From a bacterium (GTDB taxonomy: Bacteria > Zixibacteria > MSB-5A5 > GN15 > FEB-12): a stretch of DNA of 25,402 bases. This document shows, piece by piece, positions 12,915-21,108 of the stretch. Each line of letters begins with the position of its first letter. Positions within the stretch are counted from its first letter, which is position 1. The stretch spans positions 1-25,402 of the forward strand of contig DAOWIM010000295.1 in assembly GCA_030640905.1 (NCBI GenBank). The letters are read 5' to 3'. A model generated the notes under the pieces. That model had not been told where the DNA came from, made no database searches, and saw nothing but the letters and a program-made list of their open reading frames with translations. The position numbers and the translations under genes were made by a program.

Positions 12915-15509
12915 ATGAAAAGCAAAATTATCTTGGTGATTGGTCTGCTGGTTTTATCCTCGGTAGTTCAGGCTCGGATTCCAGCAAAGTCTGGTGGCGG
13001 TTCAGGAAGTTCGGCAGTCGGTGCACCGGCTCATGGTGTGGCGGCACATCGGATCGGTCGGCTCGTCCTGGCAGTGAACAATAACGGGACATTTGGTACC
13101 GGTTACTCGATGGGTGCCACGCAGGACTATTTCACGGGCCTGCCGGTGCCTTCATGTGAGTTCCCCAAGAATTCGTCGGTGCAATATATGTGGGCGGCTT
13201 CGTTCTGGATTGGAGCTATTGTTGGACGGGATACGCTGGTTTCGACCGGAGCGGAGGCCTGGTCATTCATTCGGGAGATGTATCCTGACGAAGCACCCTT
13301 TGGGGAGATGGTTCATCGTTCTATCATAGATCCTACGCAAGATGAGTACGAAGGGGCTATCTCCGAGGATGACATTATCTCGGTTTACACCGACACCTAC
13401 ACAGCCGGTATTCCGGCCGATGTGATATCCCAGCGGCCGCATCGACCCCTCAATATCGAGATTCACGAGGCATCGTATGCTTGGTCATATTCGTACGCGC
13501 AGGATATTGTGTTGTTCGACTATAAGATAAGGAACATAGGGAACCGCAGGCTGAAAAGCGTCTATATGGGGATTTATGTTGACGCTGATGTTTGTTGGGA
13601 CTGCAGCAATACTAATGGTTTTATGGATGATATCTGTGGATTTGTCCACACCGTGCCGGCGTATTGCGCTGATTGCGAGTATCTTGATTCGGTCAATGTT
13701 GCCTGGATCGCAGACAATGATGGCGATTTTGGTAAGGCCGTTCGAGCTCCGAGCGTGACGGCGACAAGGATTGTACGGACGCCGGCGGAGGAGCTTGATG
13801 TGTCGTTCAACTGGTGGATCAGTAATATCAATCCCGGTCGTGACTTTGGCCCGCGTGAGCAAAGTGGCAAGGGGCGATGGCCCGAGGAGTTTCGCGACTA
13901 TGGAACAGGTGGCCTCGGTACACCGATGGGTGACGAAAACAAGTACTACATTATGCGTAACAAAGAGTTCGATTATGACCAGGCACGGACGGCGAGTATA
14001 ACAGCAAATGATACCCTCTGGCTTGATCCCGGTGATCAGGCTTCCGACTTTGCCGATGGTTTCGATACGAGATACCTGTTGTCTTTTGGTCCGTTTGATA
14101 TCTCACCCGGTGAGATCCTACCGGTCTCGTTTGCTTATGTGGCGGGCATCAATTTCCATCAGGATGTTATGAATCGCAACAATCTTCCCGATCGTCCCGA
14201 CATCTTCTACAATAACCTCAATTTTGACTCGCTGGGCTCCAGCTCTCGGTGGGCTTCGTGGATTTATGACAACCCCGGTGTCGATACCGATAGTGATGGC
14301 TATCCAGGGGAGATGTATGTTTGTGTCGCCGAATCAATGTTAGTTGATTCGTATGCAATTCCAGACACTGATCCGGTGCAGTGGGAGTATCATTACGATC
14401 CGTCGATTGCGGACACATGCTGGATCACCGGCGATGGTGTCCCTGATTTCCGGGGGGCTTCGCCTCCACCGGCTCCCCAAAAGTGGGTTAATCCTCGGAA
14501 AGGGGCGTTGAAGGTTCGGTTCAATGGTTTTCGCAGCGAGACTACCCGAGATGTTTTCTCCGGTGATCTTGATTTTGAAGGGTATCGGGTTTATATCGCT
14601 CGAGACTCGCGGGCTTCCTCATATTCACTGATTGCATCGTACGATCTGGAGGATTTTAATAAGTGGGTTTGGGATGAGAGCCGACCGGGCGGAGCTGGTT
14701 ACACCTTGACGGAGACACCGTTTACGCGTGATAGTTTACAGTGTCTGTATGGATCGTCGTGCGATACGAATGATTTTGACCCGCTGATGTACTCGCGCAA
14801 TTCTCCTTTCGTAATGCCATTGTATTCTGATTCCATTTTTTACTTTGAGGCTCAAGATTTCAATGTCTCCTCAATGACTGGTACGACGGCCATCCGAAAA
14901 CCACCCGAATATGCCGACCAACCATACCCGACCAGTTTCATCCCCGAAGACGCCGACCCGGACGAACTTACCGAGGACGGCTATTTCAAGTACTTTGAAT
15001 ATGAAATTACTATTGATGGTTTGCTGCCAACTGTGCCCTATTATGTGAATGTGACGGCCTTCGATTATGGCTCGCCTCTCTCGGGGCTTCCTTCGCTGGA
15101 GACATCGGTGACACTCGGTTCGATAAACGCCTACCCGACGGCGGGAATTGAGGAAGTGGCCGACTTGACGCTGAAGGCATATGTTTTTCCAAACCCATAT
15201 CGGATTGATGCCGAATATAGTCAGTTCGGTTTCGAGGATCTGCCCGATTCGGATCACTCCAAGAACCGACTGAGGCTGGTTCATTTTGCCAATCTGCCGG
15301 CAAAATGTACGATTCGGATATTCTCTATTGATGGTGATCTGGTGCGTGAGATTGAACATGACGTCCCTGTGACCGACCCGAAAGCATCGCATGAAACGTG
15401 GGACTTGATTACACGCAACACTCAGTCGGTCGTTTCGGGTCTGTACTATTGGACCGTTGAGACCGAAGAGGGTGACGTGCAGATAGGCAAACTGGCGATT
15501 ATTATGTAG
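12915..15509 (+). CDS. Large secreted protein with FlgD/type IX-like C-terminal domain
   Basis: This 864-residue exported protein of unknown function starts with a signal peptide (MKSKIILVIGLLVLSSVVQA). GGGAG at 12906-12910 precedes the ATG, and an upstream in-frame TTG is not needed. The middle is rich in aromatic residues and D/N and resembles beta-sandwich or fibronectin-like segments found in FCB surface proteins; I cannot name a catalytic site. From about residue 753 the C-terminus reads VFPNPYR, then a strand block CTIRIFSIDGDLVREI, a WDL element, SGLYYWTVE and a final GKLAIIM. This is the classic layout of a FlgD-Ig/T9SS type A-like sorting domain. It may be secreted through a type IX-like route or anchored at the surface. 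No type IX core gene except a PorV-like barrel is in the window. Confidence 0.75.
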   Translation: MKSKIILVIGLLVLSSVVQARIPAKSGGGSGSSAVGAPAHGVAAHRIGRLVLAVNNNGTFGTGYSMGATQDYFTGLPVPSCEFPKNSSVQYMWAASFWIGAIVGRDTLVSTGAEAWSFIREMYPDEAPFGEMVHRSIIDPTQDEYEGAISEDDIISVYTDTYTAGIPADVISQRPHRPLNIEIHEASYAWSYSYAQDIVLFDYKIRNIGNRRLKSVYMGIYVDADVCWDCSNTNGFMDDICGFVHTVPAYCADCEYLDSVNVAWIADNDGDFGKAVRAPSVTATRIVRTPAEELDVSFNWWISNINPGRDFGPREQSGKGRWPEEFRDYGTGGLGTPMGDENKYYIMRNKEFDYDQARTASITANDTLWLDPGDQASDFADGFDTRYLLSFGPFDISPGEILPVSFAYVAGINFHQDVMNRNNLPDRPDIFYNNLNFDSLGSSSRWASWIYDNPGVDTDSDGYPGEMYVCVAESMLVDSYAIPDTDPVQWEYHYDPSIADTCWITGDGVPDFRGASPPPAPQKWVNPRKGALKVRFNGFRSETTRDVFSGDLDFEGYRVYIARDSRASSYSLIASYDLEDFNKWVWDESRPGGAGYTLTETPFTRDSLQCLYGSSCDTNDFDPLMYSRNSPFVMPLYSDSIFYFEAQDFNVSSMTGTTAIRKPPEYADQPYPTSFIPEDADPDELTEDGYFKYFEYEITIDGLLPTVPYYVNVTAFDYGSPLSGLPSLETSVTLGSINAYPTAGIEEVADLTLKAYVFPNPYRIDAEYSQFGFEDLPDSDHSKNRLRLVHFANLPAKCTIRIFSIDGDLVREIEHDVPVTDPKASHETWDLITRNTQSVVSGLYYWTVETEEGDVQIGKLAIIM

Positions 15510-15548
15510 TCTGCAGCCGGGGGGCAAAGTTCTTGGCTGACGGGGCGA

Positions 15549-16373
15549 ATGGTATTATCCTTGGGATCTATGCGGAATGGCCTGTTCTATACAACTTATG
15601 CCGGTGATCCATACTACAATATGGCTTTCGATGAATGGCTCCTGAAGCGAGCTTTTTGTTGGCCGGGGGTATGTTTTCTGCGAGTTTACAGTTGGTGGCC
15701 CGGTGCGATTACATTCGGTTTGAACCAGCGAGAGCAGTCAGCGCTCGATTTTTCCAAAGTGGGTGAGACCGCAGTTATTCGTCGCATCACAGGCGGTAGA
15801 GCACTTTTTCATGACTGTGGGGAACTCACATATTCTGTTGTTATCAACGAAGATAATGAACAAGGCAATCTTGCGGGGAAGGCGCCGTGGGAGGCGTCCG
15901 AACTTATCGCAAAGGCCCTGGTGCAATTTCTGCACCAGGGTGGTGTCGAAGCCTCGTATGCTGCCGCCAGTGTGCCACGCCGAGCACCCTCAAGTTTTTT
16001 CCACAAGGCTCCCTGCTTCGCATCGACTGCCCGGCATGAGGTTATCGGTCGAGGCGGCAAGGTCGTAGCGTCAGCTCAGCGGAGAGTCGGCGACACCTTT
16101 CTCCAGCATGGTTCGATTAAGAAACATGGTGTGGCAGCACATCCGGCGTTGAATATCAAGGACTTAGCTGTATCGATTGCAGAACCCCTGGCCCTCGGCA
16201 GGCGGGAATTTGTGGAGGCTTCCGGTCAATTGAAGGCTGCATTTAGCCGAGCTCTTGGCCTTGATTTCGTCACGGATCAACTGGCCGAGGGCCACATGGC
16301 TGAGCTGTCTCGGATGCGGGAGGATATTTTCAGAAACGGGTGTTCCAGGTGTGATATCATTAAACGAAGGTGA
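15549..16373 (+). CDS. Octanoyltransferase LipM-like or lipoate-protein ligase A family
   Basis: The 274-residue cytoplasmic enzyme belongs to the biotin/lipoate protein ligase fold and should attach lipoyl or octanoyl groups to lipoyl domains of 2-oxo acid dehydrogenases or GcvH. The N-terminus has NMAFDEWLLKRA, followed by RRITGGRALFHDCGELTYS, the substrate-binding motif, and GGKVVASAQRR with K171, then LQHGSI. A cysteine at residue 156 (PCFASTARHEV) sits where Bacillus LipM has its acyl-thioester Cys, which favours octanoyl transfer over ATP-dependent ligation. The ATG at 15549 is the first in frame; an alternative at 15570 would remove seven residues. It lies between surface-protein genes with no evident link in function. 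Confidence 0.85.
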   Translation: MVLSLGSMRNGLFYTTYAGDPYYNMAFDEWLLKRAFCWPGVCFLRVYSWWPGAITFGLNQREQSALDFSKVGETAVIRRITGGRALFHDCGELTYSVVINEDNEQGNLAGKAPWEASELIAKALVQFLHQGGVEASYAAASVPRRAPSSFFHKAPCFASTARHEVIGRGGKVVASAQRRVGDTFLQHGSIKKHGVAAHPALNIKDLAVSIAEPLALGRREFVEASGQLKAAFSRALGLDFVTDQLAEGHMAELSRMREDIFRNGCSRCDIIKRR

Positions 16374-16428
16374 GTATGTAACAGTCTATTAATCGGAGCA
16401 TTAAGCGGCTCTGCCCAGAAAAAAGCGC

Positions 16429-16458
16429 TTGACTTGTCAGCGTAGCGACGGCTATCTT
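16429..16458 (+). promoter_or_regulatory. Sigma-70 promoter candidate for the TonB-PorV-lipoprotein operon
   Basis: TTGACT (16429-16434, 5 of 6) and TATCTT (16453-16458, 4 of 6) are 18 bases apart. The leader of about 210 bases also holds two direct repeats, TAAGGTTGG, at 16501-16509 and 16527-16535, around the palindrome CGTATACG, and a T-rich stretch near 16542. These may be regulator sites. Nothing else is seen in 16374-16677. Confidence 0.4.
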
Positions 16459-16677
16459 CGTAGTCTTGGGATCGTCTGTCAGAGCAGGCGCAAACAGAGA
16501 TAAGGTTGGTAAACGTATACGATTGGTAAGGTTGGGATCGATTTTTTTGGTTAGTGTCTCGGTCAGGTATATTGTGAAAGCGATGCTGTTCCCTGGTGCA
16601 AGCCAAATGCGCTCAACTTCTCCATTCAGAATTCAGTCGGGAAAAAGAGTACGTAGATCGTACGAGGAGATATAATA

Positions 16678-19600
16678 ATGTCAGTATGTCGCGGGAAGCT
16701 TCTCAGGTTAGCTCTTGTTATAGCCATTGGTTTGGCGATTCTGCCTTCACATGTGTTTTCGGCGGCCACCGGAAAGATCAAGGGTACGTTGGTGGATGTT
16801 GAGTCCGGGGAACCGATCATGTCGGCTTCGGTCATGGTTGTTGGGACGACCTCAGGAGCGCTCACCGACCTGGATGGCCACTACATCATCTACCAGATGG
16901 AACCTGGCACATATACTATCAGGATATCACATATCGAGTACAACACGATTGAAGTGACCGATGTAACTATACAGGCTGATGTCACCACCGAGATTTCCAA
17001 GAAGATGTCTCAGAAGGTGACAGAGTTGGATGAAAAGATCGTTGTCAAGGGTGAGCGGGATGTGATCGATCGTTTCGTTACGGCCAATCAGATGACGATT
17101 TCCAAGGAAATTATCGAATCAATGCCGGTTACCAGTGTCGATGAGTTGCTGACTCAGGTGGCTGGTGTTGTTACCAATGCTTCCGGAGAGGTTTTTATTC
17201 GTGGTGGCCGAGCCGGTGAGATTTCCTACATCGTGGACGGTGTGCCGCTGGGCGATCCGTTGGGCGGACTGGGTCAGGCGGCCGGCGCCAATCTGTCTCT
17301 GGTCTCCGGTTCCATTCAGGAATTCACGGTGATCAAGGACGGGTTCGATCCGGAGTATGGTGATGCCCTTTCCGGAATCGTCAAAATTACAACTCAGACC
17401 GGTTCCAAGGACAACACGAGTTTTAACATACAGTTCATTACTGATGATTTTGGTAACAAGGCGTTGAATAAGTATTCTCGTAACAACGACTACCTTCGTT
17501 TCACGCTGAAAGGTCCAGATCCGATATTTACTAATAAGATACTTCCGTCTCTTGGCCTGACTTTCCTTGAGGATAAGGAGTTTACATATTTTCTGTATGC
17601 CGAGGTTGACAAGAGTGATGGCATCTTCCAGTTTGAGCGCTACGACACACCGGAAACGCGTCGGGACTATGGCTCATTCAATTTCTTTGGTATAGATATC
17701 CCAGAACGTCGGTTAAACAAGTACTACTGGATGGCCAATTTCAAATTCCGTCCTCGTCAGAACATGAAGTTCATTCTTTCGTACAAGAAATCGCAGTCAA
17801 ACAGCACGATATTTACATACCGTCCCTCCGGCGAAGGTTATTGGAACTATCGCTACAGTGCTGCCACTGCTCCGGTTCAGGATGACGAGTGGGAGTCGCT
17901 GTCACTTGAAATATCACAGGCTGTTACCAAGCGCATGAATTACGAACTGGTACTCTCATACTCAAGAACAGCCACGATTCGGAGGCCGGGTGATCCTGAA
18001 AATCCGGGTCACGGTCTGGATCCGTCGGACTTCCGGTTTGACTATGAGTGGGAAAGCTATGAAGATCGCAATAACAACGGGGTCTATGATGCTCCCGAGC
18101 CAATAATCAATCTCTTTCCAGACACCGCTGTTTACGGAGACGATTTTTCCGGACCACGTTATACTTACGGAGAATTTCAGATAGAGCAGAACATTCAGGG
18201 CGGTGAAGGAACTCTATCCGATTTCCGTTTCAACAATAATGGTTACCAGGATTTTCTTGAAGGAGAGCCGTTTGTTGATATCAATGGCAACGGCCGTTGG
18301 GACGCAGGCGATTACCTCCATGACAAGAACGGCAACGGGCTTCTGGATGAAGATCGTATCTCCCATATTGCCCAGCGCAATCCAGAGCCTTACACCGATG
18401 GCGACTCGGTAATCGGCGAGCCGTTTATTGATATCAATCAGAATGGCTGGTACGAACTGGGAATTGATGTTTTTATCAGGTCACGTGATGCCAATAACAT
18501 GGATTTCAACCATAATGGCATATATGACGGTCCATACTCTGAGTGGACAATTGGCACGCCATATGTCGATCGCAACGGCAACGGCATTTTTGACCGTCCG
18601 AACAACCAGTATGATCAGGGTGAACCCTTCAAAGACACCAACGGCAATGGCATTTGGGATGGAGGTAGTCAATCCACCTTCTATGACCCGATGTCCTGGA
18701 GTACCGGTGCAAAATGGCATCAGCGAGAGACCAAGACGATTCGCGGTGAATTGAAGTTATTCTGGCAGCTTGGCAAGCATGAACTCAAAGGCGGATTTGC
18801 CTTGAAGCAGGACGACTTCACCTATGAAGAGATAGAGAGACCTTACACGGCCTACACGGGTCGCTCCGACGGGGGTGTCTATCCTGATCGCGGTTCTTTC
18901 CGTGATATGTTTGCGTACAAACCGTGGGGTGGAACAGTGTATGCGCGTGACAAGATTGAGTATGGTTCGATGATTGCCTCGCTTGGTATACGCTGGGATT
19001 TCTTCATTCAGGATCGCTACAAACTGGTGGATATTGCCAAGGATGATGATCTGGGTTCTGGGGTAATCTGGGGTGACCGCCAGAAGATATCGCCGCGCAT
19101 AGGCTTCTCCTATCCGATCTCCGACAAGGCCAAGGTGCACTTCAACTACGGTCATTTCTTCCAACTCCCGGCACTTTACTATATGTATGCCCGGAACACG
19201 GCTTCGGTGAATCAGAATACGGTTGTTGGAAACTACAATCTTGATTATCAGAAAACGATTCAATACTCGTTTGGTGTCAAGTATGCAATGTCTGATTACT
19301 ACTCGATTGACTTCTCCGGTTACTTCAAGGACGAGTTTGACAAAGTCAACGCTGCCAGTGTCCATGTTTCCGGCTTGACCCGTCAGCAGTACCGCAACAG
19401 TGATTATGGCCGCAGTCGGGGCATTGAGGTTACCCTTGAGAAACGCGGCGGTGGTTATGTAAACGGTATGGTTTCCTACGTTTACGCATTTGCGTTTGGT
19501 AAGGCGTCGCAGACAAACGAGAGCTACCAGTCAGACTTTGAACTTTCTCGTGAGCCACTGGCAGAATCGCCGCTGAGTAATGATGTTCGCCATGCCTTGA

Positions 19601-20040
19601 AGTCAAACCTTCAGATTTTCATACCGAGTACCGTCAAGCCACGTCTCTTTGGACTGCCGATTCCGAATGGCTGGTCACTCAGCGTCGAGACGTTTATTGA
19701 AAGTGGTCGTCCGTTTACACCGGATCGTTCGTTCCCGAACGTAACGGCGCAGACAGGAGAGGACCTGGCTACCAACTCAATGCGGATGCCGTCGATTGTG
19801 ACGTTCGATGCTCGTTTCACCAAGGACTTCAAGCTGGCCGGTTTAGATTATAGTTTCATTTTTTGGGTCGAGAATATTTTCGACAGTCGCAACGTGATAG
19901 GTGTCTATACTAACACCGGTCGAGCCGATACTCAGCAGAACATCAGTGGTGTTCTGCGGGGCGGTACGCCATACGATTATAACCCCGCTAACTGGGATTA
20001 CGGCCGCCAGATCCGTGTGGGTCTTGAGGTCAGCATTTAG
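16678..20040 (+). CDS. TonB-dependent receptor with carboxypeptidase-like domain and DxNxNG-loop insertion
   Basis: This 1120-residue outer-membrane receptor imports an unknown ligand using TonB energy, or serves a surface role. Residues 1-28 are a signal peptide. A carboxypeptidase-regulatory-like beta domain follows (about 30-115, GTLVDVESGEPIMSASVMV), then a plug with a MPVTSVDELLTQVAGVV segment and the IRGGRAGEISYIVDGVPLGD motif at about 175-195, and a barrel to the end. Residues about 462-665 hold eight DxNxNGxxD-type loops (starts near 463, 518, 534, 549, 585, 609, 631 and 653), for example DINGNGRWDAGD and DTNGNGIWDGG. They resemble calcium-binding dockerin/thrombospondin-3 loops and are probably extracellular. 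No SusD follows; instead a PorV-like barrel and a lipoprotein do. GAGGAG (16664-16669) precedes the ATG by 8 bases. Confidence 0.9.
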   Translation: MSVCRGKLLRLALVIAIGLAILPSHVFSAATGKIKGTLVDVESGEPIMSASVMVVGTTSGALTDLDGHYIIYQMEPGTYTIRISHIEYNTIEVTDVTIQADVTTEISKKMSQKVTELDEKIVVKGERDVIDRFVTANQMTISKEIIESMPVTSVDELLTQVAGVVTNASGEVFIRGGRAGEISYIVDGVPLGDPLGGLGQAAGANLSLVSGSIQEFTVIKDGFDPEYGDALSGIVKITTQTGSKDNTSFNIQFITDDFGNKALNKYSRNNDYLRFTLKGPDPIFTNKILPSLGLTFLEDKEFTYFLYAEVDKSDGIFQFERYDTPETRRDYGSFNFFGIDIPERRLNKYYWMANFKFRPRQNMKFILSYKKSQSNSTIFTYRPSGEGYWNYRYSAATAPVQDDEWESLSLEISQAVTKRMNYELVLSYSRTATIRRPGDPENPGHGLDPSDFRFDYEWESYEDRNNNGVYDAPEPIINLFPDTAVYGDDFSGPRYTYGEFQIEQNIQGGEGTLSDFRFNNNGYQDFLEGEPFVDINGNGRWDAGDYLHDKNGNGLLDEDRISHIAQRNPEPYTDGDSVIGEPFIDINQNGWYELGIDVFIRSRDANNMDFNHNGIYDGPYSEWTIGTPYVDRNGNGIFDRPNNQYDQGEPFKDTNGNGIWDGGSQSTFYDPMSWSTGAKWHQRETKTIRGELKLFWQLGKHELKGGFALKQDDFTYEEIERPYTAYTGRSDGGVYPDRGSFRDMFAYKPWGGTVYARDKIEYGSMIASLGIRWDFFIQDRYKLVDIAKDDDLGSGVIWGDRQKISPRIGFSYPISDKAKVHFNYGHFFQLPALYYMYARNTASVNQNTVVGNYNLDYQKTIQYSFGVKYAMSDYYSIDFSGYFKDEFDKVNAASVHVSGLTRQQYRNSDYGRSRGIEVTLEKRGGGYVNGMVSYVYAFAFGKASQTNESYQSDFELSREPLAESPLSNDVRHALKSNLQIFIPSTVKPRLFGLPIPNGWSLSVETFIESGRPFTPDRSFPNVTAQTGEDLATNSMRMPSIVTFDARFTKDFKLAGLDYSFIFWVENIFDSRNVIGVYTNTGRADTQQNISGVLRGGTPYDYNPANWDYGRQIRVGLEVSI

Positions 20041-20098
20041 TCCCGGCGGTCTTGATTAAATTGGAGATATAAGAACAGCAATAGAATATGAGGACATC

Positions 20099-21091
20099 AT
20101 GTTTTTAAAGGCAAATCGACTACATAGGCATAGGCGCCGAGCCAGTGCCGGCTGGGTGTTGGTTTCAGCTGCCATTACTTGTATATGTCTGGCGGGGTTA
20201 CCTGGCTCAGTCATGGGGCAGGCCAAGGTTGGAACGACCGGGGCTCAGTTCCTTGAGTTGGGAGTGTCCGCTCGCGCCATGGGGATGGCAGAAGCTTTTA
20301 CGGCACTTTCGGACGATCTGGCGTCTGTCTACTATAATCCGGCGGGTCTAACTGCTCTGTACGGGCGTGAGATTATGGCGACTCATATCCAGATGCCGGC
20401 TGACGTGAGCTATAACTTCGGAGCCATTGGCATGCCGCTGGAAGCAATCGGCGGTGTCATAGGAGTGTCCGCGTACGGGCTTTTCTCCGGTGACATGATT
20501 GTGCGTACGTATGAGCGTGGCACCGAGGTAGGGACCGGTCAAACTTTCAGCTACAACGATTTCGCCGTCGCATTCAGCTATGGTCGGTATTTGACTGACC
20601 GTTTCTCGATCGGTTTCAGTTTCAAGTGGATCGGCGAGTTTGTGCATAACTACAGCGCCAATGGATGGTCGGCCGATGTAGGTACGATCTATGATACCGG
20701 ATTCCGAAATTTCAAGATTGCCATGGTGATTATGAATTTTGGACCGGATATGAAGTTCATTGAGACACCCTATCCGCTGCCTATCAACTTCAAATTTGGT
20801 AGCTGTATCAATGTTCTGGAGGGCGGTGATCATCTGCTATCACTCGCCGCTGAAGGTTCGCATCCTTCGGACAATCTTGAGAAGTATAACGCTGGGATGG
20901 AGTACATATATAAGGAACGCTTTATTCTGCGCGGCGGCGGTCGCTTCAATTATGATGAAGATGGATTGACTGCCGGCGGTGGCCTTAGGCTTCCTTTTGG
21001 TGAGGATCGGGAGATCGGCTTTGACTATGCCTTTCAGGATTTTGGTATCCTTAATCAGATTCACCGTTTCACAATGAGGCTGGCCTTTTGA
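20099..21091 (+). CDS. PorV/PorQ-family (UPF0164) outer-membrane beta-barrel protein
   Basis: The 330-residue protein has an N-terminal signal peptide (after a basic stretch RLHRHRRRASAG) and the family signature near the N-terminus of the mature part: TTGAQFLELGVSARAMGMAE, followed by AFTALSDDLASVYYNPAGL. It then runs in alternating aromatic/glycine strands to a barrel-type end, HRFTMRLAF, with a C-terminal Phe. In Bacteroidota, PorV helps type IX cargo leave the secretion pore, but this subfamily is widespread in FCB bacteria without known type IX cores. GAGG (20090-20093) precedes the ATG. It is 58 bases after the TonB gene and almost touches the lipoprotein gene, so the three form an operon. 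Confidence 0.85.
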   Translation: MFLKANRLHRHRRRASAGWVLVSAAITCICLAGLPGSVMGQAKVGTTGAQFLELGVSARAMGMAEAFTALSDDLASVYYNPAGLTALYGREIMATHIQMPADVSYNFGAIGMPLEAIGGVIGVSAYGLFSGDMIVRTYERGTEVGTGQTFSYNDFAVAFSYGRYLTDRFSIGFSFKWIGEFVHNYSANGWSADVGTIYDTGFRNFKIAMVIMNFGPDMKFIETPYPLPINFKFGSCINVLEGGDHLLSLAAEGSHPSDNLEKYNAGMEYIYKERFILRGGGRFNYDEDGLTAGGGLRLPFGEDREIGFDYAFQDFGILNQIHRFTMRLAF

Positions 21092-21108
21092 TGGCAGGGA
21101 AAGAAGAT

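Noticed and set aside
14871..15527. Long minus-strand frame opposite the FlgD-CTD gene (218 codons)
   Set aside because: The plus strand carries a clear secreted protein; the antisense product shows no family features.
16678..20040. TonB receptor as SusC of a glycan utilisation locus
   Set aside because: No SusD-type lipoprotein or glycoside hydrolase is adjacent; the neighbours are a PorV-like barrel and an unrelated lipoprotein.
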